Shown here: piece by piece, positions 6,877 to 13,753 of the stretch
How the letters are laid out: every line of letters begins with the position of its first letter
Position numbering within the stretch: the stretch's first letter is position 1
DNA from: an uncultured Clostridia bacterium
GTDB lineage: Bacteria > Bacillota > Clostridia > TANB77 > CAG-508
Direction: 5' to 3'
Assembly: GCA_948560265.1 (NCBI GenBank)
Contig: CAOXTD010000008.1
Location: 22,836 to 79,313 of the forward strand
Length of the DNA: 56,478 nt
The notes under the pieces: generated by a model
Databases searched by the model: none
What the model was told of the DNA's origin: nothing
The model's input: only the letters and a program-made list of their open reading frames with translations
Position numbers and translations under genes: made by a program

Positions 6877-9282
6877 TTATTTCAATTCCACCACGGTTAC
6901 GCCCATCTCGCCCTCACCAAAAGTACCAATTCTAAAAGACTTTACATGAGAATGTTTTTTTAGATATTGATGTATACCTTCACGAAGTTTTCCTGTACCC
7001 TTACCATGAACAATACGAATAGGAGATATACCACTCATAACGCAGTTATCTAAATATTTATCAATCACATAAATAGCATCTTCTACATTTTGTCCAATCA
7101 CATTAATTTCAGGAGAAATAAACTTCGCTTTAGAGGCTTGAGCAGTTGTTACCTTTCCATGTTTTAAAGTATCAAACTTTGAATTAGTATTTTTTCTAGA
7201 CATGTTATTAGTAGCATTACTAGAACTTAGTTCATCTAATTTAAAATTCATTTTGACCAAACCAACTTGCACCTGTACTTCATCATTTTTATTCACATGA
7301 CTACTTAAAATGATGCCAGAGTTTTGCAAACTAGGAACCCACACTTCAAGACCTTGAGATACTTCAGATTTAGTCAATGGATTAGAGTTTGTGACGTTAG
7401 TAGATACACTTCCTAAGTCTTTTATTTTATCATTTAATTCATTTCTTAATTGATTTGCTTTTCTAATATCTACCTCATTTTTGGTTAATTCTTGTAGAAT
7501 TTCATTTGCTTCTTCCTTAGCAGAAAGTAAAACATCTCTAGCTTCAGATTTTGCATCTTCTAACATTTGTTGTCTTTTTTGTAACAAATCAGAATTGTCA
7601 TGTTCTAAAGCCTTTCGTAAAACTTCAATTTGATTTAAATTTTTTTGTATTTCCTCTTTTTGTTTTTCAATCATAATTTTATCTTCATAAATACTTTTCA
7701 AAATTTCTTCAATAGAAGCATGGTCTTGTTTAATAAAAGAACTAGCTCTTTCAATAATATCAGAAGAAAGACCTAAACGCCTACTAATTTCAAAGGCATT
7801 ACTTTTTCCAGGAATACCAACTAACAAATGATAAGTTGGTTTTAGATTTTCTACATCAAATTCAAAACTAGCATTTTCGAAGTTATCAGTAACCAAAGCA
7901 AATTCTTTTAGTTCCTGATAATGTGTAGTACAAAGAGTTAAAGCACCTTTTTGCGCAAGATATTCTAGTATACTAATTGCTAAACTAGCGCCTTCAATAG
8001 GGTCTGTTCCAGAACCTAACTCATCTAATAGAACTAAACTATTAGACGTTATTTGCTTCGTAATTTCCACAATGTGAAGCATATGAGAAGAAAAGGTACT
8101 CAAGGATTCTTGAATATTTTGTTCGTCTCCAATATCTACAAAAATATGGTCAAAAACACAAATTTGACTTTCTTCGTGGCAAGGAAGAGGAATGCCAGAA
8201 TATGCCATTAATAAAAGCAATCCAACAGTTTTTAAAGCAACTGTTTTACCACCAGTGTTTGGACCTGTAATCACTAAAGAGGTATAAGTTTCTCCCAGAG
8301 AAATATCAACAGGAACCACTATGTTTGAAGCGATAAGTGGGTGCTTTGCTTTAATCAGATTTATCTTTTTTTCACGATTTAAAATCGGCATGACAGCATT
8401 ATTTTCCTTAGCATATTCAGCTTTAGCAAATAACAAATCTAAAGTTCCAATAGTAGAGATATTTAACATTAATTCAGAAAAAATAGTATAAAGATTATTC
8501 GTTAATGACTGTAAGATTTTTTCGATTTCAATATCTTCTTCCATGCGTAAGCTAGCTATTTGATTATTAGCTTCGAAAATACTAGTAGGTTCTATATAAA
8601 CAGTAGAACCGCTAGAAGAGATGTCATGAATAAACCCCTGTATGTTTGTGCGGTATTCTTGCTTAACGGGAATAACATAACGGTTGTTACGAATAGTAAT
8701 TACTGGTTCCATCAAATATTTAGTATAACTAGAGGAATGTAGCAAAGAAGATAATTTATCCTTAATTCCTTGCTCTAAATTTCTACGACTTTTCCTCAAA
8801 CTAAAAAGTTTAGAAGAAGCATTATCACTAATCGTATTTTCATCTAAAATCTTATTGAAGATTTCTTGTTCGATAGAGGGATTAGCATATAGCATAGAAA
8901 AATAATCCTGTAAAATGCTAATATTTTCTTCTGAGACTTCTTGACCAGAAGAACTTAAAAAATCCTTTTTAAAATAATCTTTTAGCTCTCTAGAAACTTT
9001 TAACAAATGTGCTAAATCTAAGAGAGATTTAGCAGATAGAATCTGATTACTCTCCAAAGTTTTTAAAGGAATTTCTAATTGATTTAAGGCAGCTAATGGA
9101 GGACGTCCTTTAGCATAAAGTAGTTTAACTGCTTCCATAGTTTCTAAAAGTGAAATTTGAACTTTTTCAAAAGAAAAAACTGGTTCCATTTGAAAGCAAA
9201 GTTTTTTTCCAAGATAAGTCTTGCAATATTTTTCGATTATTTGTATAATTTGGTTATATTCTAGTTTACAATATAAGTCCAT
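6877..9282 (-). CDS. mutS2: Endonuclease MutS2
   Basis: MutS2 is a MutS-family ATPase without mismatch-binding domains. In Firmicutes it acts against homologous recombination intermediates and also rescues collided ribosomes. Of 801 residues, the N-terminal core/clamp region precedes the ATPase with Walker A TGPNTGGKT (about 338-346) and Walker B LVLLDELGSGTDP. A long coiled coil follows and then a C-terminal Smr nuclease domain (last ~80 residues, HGKGTGKLREGI). The length is typical (about 780-800). The start is ATG 9282, with AAAGGA 13 nt upstream; spacing is long, but the N-terminus aligns with the family pattern. It is monocistronic and minus strand. Confidence 0.96.
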   Translation of the reverse strand: MDLYCKLEYNQIIQIIEKYCKTYLGKKLCFQMEPVFSFEKVQISLLETMEAVKLLYAKGRPPLAALNQLEIPLKTLESNQILSAKSLLDLAHLLKVSRELKDYFKKDFLSSSGQEVSEENISILQDYFSMLYANPSIEQEIFNKILDENTISDNASSKLFSLRKSRRNLEQGIKDKLSSLLHSSSYTKYLMEPVITIRNNRYVIPVKQEYRTNIQGFIHDISSSGSTVYIEPTSIFEANNQIASLRMEEDIEIEKILQSLTNNLYTIFSELMLNISTIGTLDLLFAKAEYAKENNAVMPILNREKKINLIKAKHPLIASNIVVPVDISLGETYTSLVITGPNTGGKTVALKTVGLLLLMAYSGIPLPCHEESQICVFDHIFVDIGDEQNIQESLSTFSSHMLHIVEITKQITSNSLVLLDELGSGTDPIEGASLAISILEYLAQKGALTLCTTHYQELKEFALVTDNFENASFEFDVENLKPTYHLLVGIPGKSNAFEISRRLGLSSDIIERASSFIKQDHASIEEILKSIYEDKIMIEKQKEEIQKNLNQIEVLRKALEHDNSDLLQKRQQMLEDAKSEARDVLLSAKEEANEILQELTKNEVDIRKANQLRNELNDKIKDLGSVSTNVTNSNPLTKSEVSQGLEVWVPSLQNSGIILSSHVNKNDEVQVQVGLVKMNFKLDELSSSNATNNMSRKNTNSKFDTLKHGKVTTAQASKAKFISPEINVIGQNVEDAIYVIDKYLDNCVMSGISPIRIVHGKGTGKLREGIHQYLKKHSHVKSFRIGTFGEGEMGVTVVELK

Positions 9283-9323
9283 TGGTGTAAATGTATCCTT
9301 TCAAAATCATTTTTGTATGTACT

Positions 9324-9352
9324 ATTATGCCATAAAAATGGGTAAAATACAA
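9324..9352 (-). promoter_or_regulatory. Putative promoter of mutS2
   Basis: Minus-strand TTGTAT (9347-9352) and CATAAT (9324-9329) are 17 bp apart, in the divergent gap between mutS2 and the pilin-like gene. Confidence 0.4.
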
Positions 9353-9376
9353 GTAAATCAAGGAGGAAAACATAAG

Positions 9377-10900
9377 ATGAATGTAAAAAAACAAGATGGT
9401 GTTACATTACTTGTACTAGTAATTACAATTATCGTTATTTTAATTATTGTTGGTACTAGTGTAGGAACAATAGTAAGCAGACAAGGTCTTTTGAAATCTG
9501 CTCAAGAAGCACAAGAAGTACAACTGAATTATTCGGAGAGAGAAGAACAAAAAACGAATGACTTAATAGATAGTGTGGGCAGTTCAGGAACAGGTATTAA
9601 TACTATTGATTTAGAAGAAAATGCTAATAGTCCAAAATTAAGAGAAGGAATGATACCTGTAAAATGGAAAGATGACTCTTGGTTTGTAACAGATGGTAGT
9701 GATGATAATTGGTATAATTATGGAGCAAAACAATGGGCAAATATTATGCTAACAGATGGAATGACAGTAGAAGGAATTACAAATGTAGAAACAGCAACTT
9801 TACAAGAAATGAAAGGAAAAAAAGTAACTTCTGTAGGGAGCATGTTTGTGTGGATTCCAAGATACGCCTATAGAATAACAGAAAATTATCATAAAGGTGG
9901 AGATTCTATTACTGGAAAAGTAGATATTTGTTTCTTAAAAGAAGCAACAAATAATCCAGCTGAAGAAGGAAAGAAGATTGTAGAATATAATGCAGCGACA
10001 ACAAAAAACTATACATCTTTTCCAGATGGATATGTAGTACACCCAGCTTTCCAATATGAACAAAATATAACAGGCATATGGGTAGCTAAATTTGAAGCAA
10101 GTCATACAGAATGTACGAATCAAGAAAATACAGGTTCAATCAATACAAATGTAACAACTAAAACATTACAAGTAAAACCAGGAATAACGAGTTGGAGAAA
10201 TATCCAAATTGGTACAAGTTACTCAGTTTGCTTAAATTATCAGCCAACATTAAATAGTCACTTAATGAAAAATACAGAATGGGGAGCTGTGGCGTATTTG
10301 AGTCAAAGTGCATATGGGAAAAATGATAAAATATGGGTAAATAACAGTGGAAGTTATATCACAGGGTCAGCAGGAGATAACGCTATTTCAAGCCAAAATA
10401 TAGGTACAAATACTAATTATGCAAGTACACAATCAGTCAATGCGAGTTCAACAGGTAATGTTACAGGGGTTTATGATTTGGTAGGAGGAGCTTGGGAATA
10501 CACGGCAAGTTATATAGACAATAGTTATGTTAAAGAAGTAGGAACAGACGAAGCAGCTAGTAGTAACAATCGATATAATTATGGAGATGTATTAATTAAA
10601 GGGGCTAATAAAACAAAATTTAATTATACAGTGGCAAATACAGATAACTCCACTAACAATTATGGAATGAATAAAGAAAAATATGGAGATGCTATTTATG
10701 AAGTATCTAGTAATAGTATTTCTAATTGGGATGATAGCTGGAACGCGGAATTCTCACAATTTCCAAGCACAGAGGCACCATTTGTGATACGTGGTGGAGA
10801 ATATGGAAGTAGTAGTCTAGCAGGAATCTATGCATTTCAAGGAAAATCAGGAGAACCTGCTACAAACTGTAGTTTTAGACCAGTGTTAGTGGTATTATAA
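9377..10900 (+). CDS. Pilin-like secreted protein with C-type-lectin/FGE-like C-terminal domain
   Basis: This is a 507-residue protein starting at ATG 9377, chosen for AAGGAGG 9-10 nt upstream; longer upstream frames lack an SD site. The N-terminus MNVKKQDG|VTLLVLVITIIVIL resembles a class III prepilin: a short basic leader, Gly before the cleavage point, then a hydrophobic helix. It lacks the usual Glu at +5. The helix runs into a polar helical segment and then a large exported domain. The end of that domain (VIRGGEYGSSS ... NCSFRPVLVVL) looks like the RGG...FRPV pattern of formylglycine-enzyme/C-type-lectin folds, also used by diversity-generating retroelement targets. It could be a pseudopilin-displayed adhesin. 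No pilus machinery is in the window. Confidence 0.7.
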   Translation: MNVKKQDGVTLLVLVITIIVILIIVGTSVGTIVSRQGLLKSAQEAQEVQLNYSEREEQKTNDLIDSVGSSGTGINTIDLEENANSPKLREGMIPVKWKDDSWFVTDGSDDNWYNYGAKQWANIMLTDGMTVEGITNVETATLQEMKGKKVTSVGSMFVWIPRYAYRITENYHKGGDSITGKVDICFLKEATNNPAEEGKKIVEYNAATTKNYTSFPDGYVVHPAFQYEQNITGIWVAKFEASHTECTNQENTGSINTNVTTKTLQVKPGITSWRNIQIGTSYSVCLNYQPTLNSHLMKNTEWGAVAYLSQSAYGKNDKIWVNNSGSYITGSAGDNAISSQNIGTNTNYASTQSVNASSTGNVTGVYDLVGGAWEYTASYIDNSYVKEVGTDEAASSNNRYNYGDVLIKGANKTKFNYTVANTDNSTNNYGMNKEKYGDAIYEVSSNSISNWDDSWNAEFSQFPSTEAPFVIRGGEYGSSSLAGIYAFQGKSGEPATNCSFRPVLVVL

Positions 10901-10929
10901 AGAAACATAGTAAGATAAATACTTGAAAA

Positions 10930-10949
10930 TTTTAACAAAAATGTTAAAA
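10930..10949 (+). terminator. Weak hairpin after the pilin-like gene
   Basis: TTTTAACA and TGTTAAAA are separated by 4 nt. It is AT-only apart from one G-C pair and has no T-run, so it is at best a weak terminator upstream of the next promoter. Confidence 0.35.
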
Positions 10950-10954
10950 AACTC

Positions 10955-10983
10955 TTGCAATTACTAGAAAAATGGGGTATACT
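10955..10983 (+). promoter_or_regulatory. Sigma-A-type promoter of the rimP-nusA-infB operon
   Basis: TTGCAA (10955-10960) and TATACT (10978-10983) are exactly 17 bp apart. The start of transcription would be near 10990, giving a leader of about 195 nt that contains a strong hairpin (11005-11035) and a REPIN-like element before rimP. Confidence 0.75.
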
Positions 10984-11004
10984 AATAATCGCAAGATTAA
11001 TTAC

Positions 11005-11035
11005 TAGAAGCGTGGGAACAAATCCCACGCTTCTA
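11005..11035 (+). promoter_or_regulatory. Strong 13-bp hairpin in the leader of the rimP operon
   Basis: Arms TAGAAGCGTGGGA (11005-11017) and its exact complement (11023-11035) enclose a 5-nt loop. It begins about 15 nt after the predicted transcription start and is not followed by a T-run, so it is unlikely to be a simple terminator. It may stabilise the 5' end of the message or be a protein- or ribosome-binding leader structure. Confidence 0.6.
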
Positions 11036-11043
11036 TCGTAAAA

Positions 11044-11171
11044 TGTCAGGTTGGGGACGTTCCTTTTTGTGACAAAGATGTCATATAGGGGACATACCTT
11101 CAGAAAAGGAAGTTAAGGAGTGTCCCTAATCTGACAAAAGTGTCAGAAAAAGGAACGTCCCCAACCTGACA
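11044..11171 (+). repeat. REPIN-like element, copy B (full inverted-repeat form, upstream of rimP)
   Basis: The element is 128 bp with perfect 25-bp terminal inverted repeats (11044-11068 and 11147-11171), beginning TGTCAGGTTGGGGACG and ending CGTCCCCAACCTGACA. The interior contains further diverged GGGGACAT and GTGTCCCTAATCTGACA units. The right end is the same sequence found upstream of radA and nrnA. It ends 4 nt before the rimP SD site. Confidence 0.88.
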
Positions 11172-11184
11172 AAGAAGGAGTAAA

Positions 11185-11649
11185 ATGGCAAATATAGAAG
11201 AAAAGGTGGAAAACCTAATTTGTAAAACAATTGAAGATTTGGGCTATGAGTTATATGATGTAATCTATGAAAAAGAAGCACAAGACTATTACTTAAGAAT
11301 TTTCATTGATACACCTACTGGAATCAGTTTAGAAGATTGTGAGAAAGTAAATGACGCAATTAATGACATGTTAGATGAAGCAAATTATATTAAAGATCAA
11401 TATTTTCTAGAAGTATCGTCACCAGGAGTAGAACGAGTACTTAGAAAAGAAAAACATTTACAAGATAATTTAGGAAAAGAAATTGTATGTAATCTATTTA
11501 AGCCAATAGAAAAAGAAAAGCAAATAGAAGGTGTTTTACAAGAGGTTGACAAAGATAAATTAATATTACAAATTGAAGGAAAAGAAGAAGTTAGAGAAAT
11601 ACAGAGAAAAGATATTGCGAAAATGAAGTTGAAATATCATTGGAATTAA
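11185..11649 (+). CDS. rimP: Ribosome maturation factor RimP
   Basis: RimP is needed for maturation of the 30S subunit. The 154 residues match the family length, with the characteristic early segment GYELYDVIYEKEAQDYYLRI and the conserved EVSSPGVERVL motif. AAGGAG precedes the ATG at 11185. It is the first gene of the conserved rimP-nusA-ylxR-ylxQ-infB-rbfA operon, preceded by a long leader with a hairpin and a REPIN-like element. Confidence 0.95.
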   Translation: MANIEEKVENLICKTIEDLGYELYDVIYEKEAQDYYLRIFIDTPTGISLEDCEKVNDAINDMLDEANYIKDQYFLEVSSPGVERVLRKEKHLQDNLGKEIVCNLFKPIEKEKQIEGVLQEVDKDKLILQIEGKEEVREIQRKDIAKMKLKYHWN

Positions 11650-11665
11650 GGAGGAATTGGGAAAA

Positions 11666-13117
11666 ATGAAGAAGGCAAAAGCAAATGGACCAGCTATTGA
11701 TAGCAAAGAATTAATTGAGGCATTAGAAGAACTTGAAAAAGAAAGAGGAATCAAAAAAGATGTTATTTTAGAGTCTATAGAAACTGCTTTAGTAACAGCA
11801 TATAAAAGAAACTTTGAATCTAGCGAGAATGTAAAAGTAACCATGGATAGTAAGTCAGGAGAAACTCATGTGTATGCCGAAAAAGAGGTAGTAGAGATAG
11901 TAGAAAATCCAAATTTACAAATTAATTTAGCAGATGCACAAAAACTAAGCAAAAAATTAGCTATTGGAGATGTGGCTGAAATTGAGATTGTTCCAAAGAA
12001 TTTTGGAAGAATTGCAGCACAAACAGCAAAGCAAGTTATTGTACAAAAAATTAGAGAAGAGTCTAGAAATGTTCTTTTTGATGCATTTAATGAAAGAAAA
12101 GGTGAAATCGTATCAGGATTAGTACAAAAAGCTGATGGTGGAGTTGTTGTATTAGATTTAGGAAGACTAGAAGGAGTTATGACAGTAAGAGAACAAATAC
12201 CAACTGAAAAATATCATGTAAATGATAAACTAAGAGCTTATGTAGTAGATGTAGAAAGAGGCGCAAAAGGTTCACCACAAGTATTGGTATCAAGAGCATG
12301 TCCAGATTTTGTTAGAAAATTGTTTGAACTAGAAATTCCAGAAATCTATGAAGGAGTTATTGAACTAAAAAGTGTTTCAAGAGATCCAGGAAGTAGAAGT
12401 AAAGTAGCAGTATATTCTCCAAATGAAAATATTGACCCAGTTGGTTCTTGTGTAGGACAAAAGGGAATTCGTATTCAAAACATTATCAATGAATTGAGTG
12501 GAGAAAAAATTGATGTTATTGAATGGAATGCAGATCCAGCTATTTATATTTCTTCAGCATTACTTCCAGCACAAGTTATGGCAGTAGATATTCATGAAGA
12601 AGAAAAATTTGCACAAGTGATTGTTCCTGATGACCAATTATCTTTAGCCATTGGAAAAGCAGGTCAAAATGCTAGATTAGCAGCAAAGTTGACAACTTGG
12701 AAAATTGATATTAAGAGTGAATCTCAATTTAGAGAGATGATGCAAAAAGCTCAAGAGGAAGCAGAAAGCGTAGCAGTAGCTACTGAAGAAGCTAATAACG
12801 AGGAAGCTATTGAAGAAGTAGAAGCTACTAAAAAGGCGGCCAAGAAATCTGCCAAAAAAGTAGAAGAAAGTGAAGCGGCTGAAGAAGTAAAAGAAGAAAA
12901 GAAAACAACTAAAAAAACAAAAGCAAAAAAAGAAGAAATAGCTGATGAAACAGAAGAAAAGCCAGCTAAGAAGACAACTAAGAAAGCCGCTAAAAAGGCA
13001 GAAGATGGCGAAGAAGTAGAAGAAAAACCTAAAAAGACAAGAGCAAAGAAAACAGAAGAAGAGCCTGCAAAGGAAAAGAAGACAAGAAAGACAAAAAAGG
13101 CAGACGTAGATGAATAA
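11666..13117 (+). CDS. nusA: Transcription termination/antitermination factor NusA
   Basis: NusA binds RNA polymerase and nascent RNA and modulates pausing and termination. From ATG 11666 the protein has 483 residues: N-terminal RNAP-binding domain, S1 domain (around EIVSGLVQKADGGVVVLDLG), then KH1/KH2 domains (GSCVGQKGIRIQNI, LAIGKAGQNARLA). The last ~125 residues are an unusual lysine/glutamate/alanine-rich tail (KKAAKKSAKKVEE-type repeats) not found in most Firmicutes NusA (about 350-400 residues). ATG 11666 was chosen because AAGGAGG (11648-11654) is 11 nt away; the TTG at 11657 is too close to it. It lies 16 nt after rimP. Confidence 0.95.
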   Translation: MKKAKANGPAIDSKELIEALEELEKERGIKKDVILESIETALVTAYKRNFESSENVKVTMDSKSGETHVYAEKEVVEIVENPNLQINLADAQKLSKKLAIGDVAEIEIVPKNFGRIAAQTAKQVIVQKIREESRNVLFDAFNERKGEIVSGLVQKADGGVVVLDLGRLEGVMTVREQIPTEKYHVNDKLRAYVVDVERGAKGSPQVLVSRACPDFVRKLFELEIPEIYEGVIELKSVSRDPGSRSKVAVYSPNENIDPVGSCVGQKGIRIQNIINELSGEKIDVIEWNADPAIYISSALLPAQVMAVDIHEEEKFAQVIVPDDQLSLAIGKAGQNARLAAKLTTWKIDIKSESQFREMMQKAQEEAESVAVATEEANNEEAIEEVEATKKAAKKSAKKVEESEAAEEVKEEKKTTKKTKAKKEEIADETEEKPAKKTTKKAAKKAEDGEEVEEKPKKTRAKKTEEEPAKEKKTRKTKKADVDE

Positions 13118-13165
13118 TGTATAAAATATGCAAATACATTTAAAATGGAGGAAGTGACAAACATT

Positions 13166-13423
13166 TTGAAAAGATTACCACAAAGAACATGTATTGGATG
13201 CAATACACAAAAAGATAAAAAAGACTTAATTCGTATTGTAAAAAATAAAGAGGGGGAAATCTCTCTTGACAAAACAGGAAAAGCACAAGGAAGAGGAGCA
13301 TATCTTTGTGATAGTACAGAATGTTTAGAAAAAGCAATTAAGTCAAGAAGATTAGAAAAAAGTTTTGAAATGAAAATAGAAGATAACATCTATGAAGAGT
13401 TAAGAGAAAGAATAAAGGAGTAA
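13166..13423 (+). CDS. ylxR: YlxR (RnpM/DUF448) RNA-binding protein
   Basis: This small basic protein has the DUF448 pattern LPQRTCIGCNTQKDKKDLIRIV and a QGRGAYLC motif. YlxR family proteins bind RNA; the B. subtilis member (RnpM) interacts with RNase P RNA. The start is uncertain: ATG 13145 and GTG 13154 overlap or crowd the only SD-like site (GGAGG 13147-13151), whereas TTG 13166 gives the family-typical N-terminus M-K-R-L-P-x-R but with a long 14-nt spacing. The frame from 13145 would give 92 residues. It is followed 6 nt later by ylxQ. Confidence 0.88.
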   Translation: MKRLPQRTCIGCNTQKDKKDLIRIVKNKEGEISLDKTGKAQGRGAYLCDSTECLEKAIKSRRLEKSFEMKIEDNIYEELRERIKE

Positions 13424-13429
13424 TAGAAT

Positions 13430-13753
13430 TTGAGCGATAGCACAAAAATATGTGGACTAATAGGAATTGCCACAAAGGCAGGAAAAATTGTAGCTGGTAC
13501 AGATGCCTGTATAGAAGAAATGCAAAAAGGTAAAGTAAAGCTAGTATTGGTAGCTGAGGACGCTTCTGAAAGAACAAAGAAAACTTTTGAGGAAGAAGCA
13601 AAAAAATATCAGATTACAATATATACGATATTATCCATAGAGGAATTAAGTAAAGCAATGGGGAAGGTAAATAAGGCAGTGATAGGAATTAAAGATATTG
13701 GTTTTTCGAAAAAGATGATAAGTATCATTAATGGGGGTGAAGTGATTGGGTAA
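13430..13753 (+). CDS. ylxQ: YlxQ, L7Ae/L30e/S12e/Gadd45-family RNA-binding protein
   Basis: This 107-residue protein has the L7Ae fold pattern GLIGIATKAGKIVAGTDACIE followed by KLVLVAEDASERTKK. Such proteins bind kink-turn RNA; the exact target of YlxQ is not settled. The start is TTG with AAAGGAG 9 nt upstream, which also overlaps the end of ylxR. Its stop overlaps the infB start by 8 nt, which indicates translational coupling. Confidence 0.92.
   Translation: MSDSTKICGLIGIATKAGKIVAGTDACIEEMQKGKVKLVLVAEDASERTKKTFEEEAKKYQITIYTILSIEELSKAMGKVNKAVIGIKDIGFSKKMISIINGGEVIG

Noticed and set aside
9377..10900. Complete diversity-generating retroelement
   Set aside because: No reverse transcriptase, accessory gene or template repeat is present in this window. 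Only the target-like fold pattern remains, kept as a hypothesis.
12751..13389. Minus-strand frame of 212 codons over the end of nusA and ylxR
   Set aside because: Antisense of the Lys/Glu-rich NusA tail, which reads as Ser/Phe-rich. No SD site, and it runs opposite to a clear operon.
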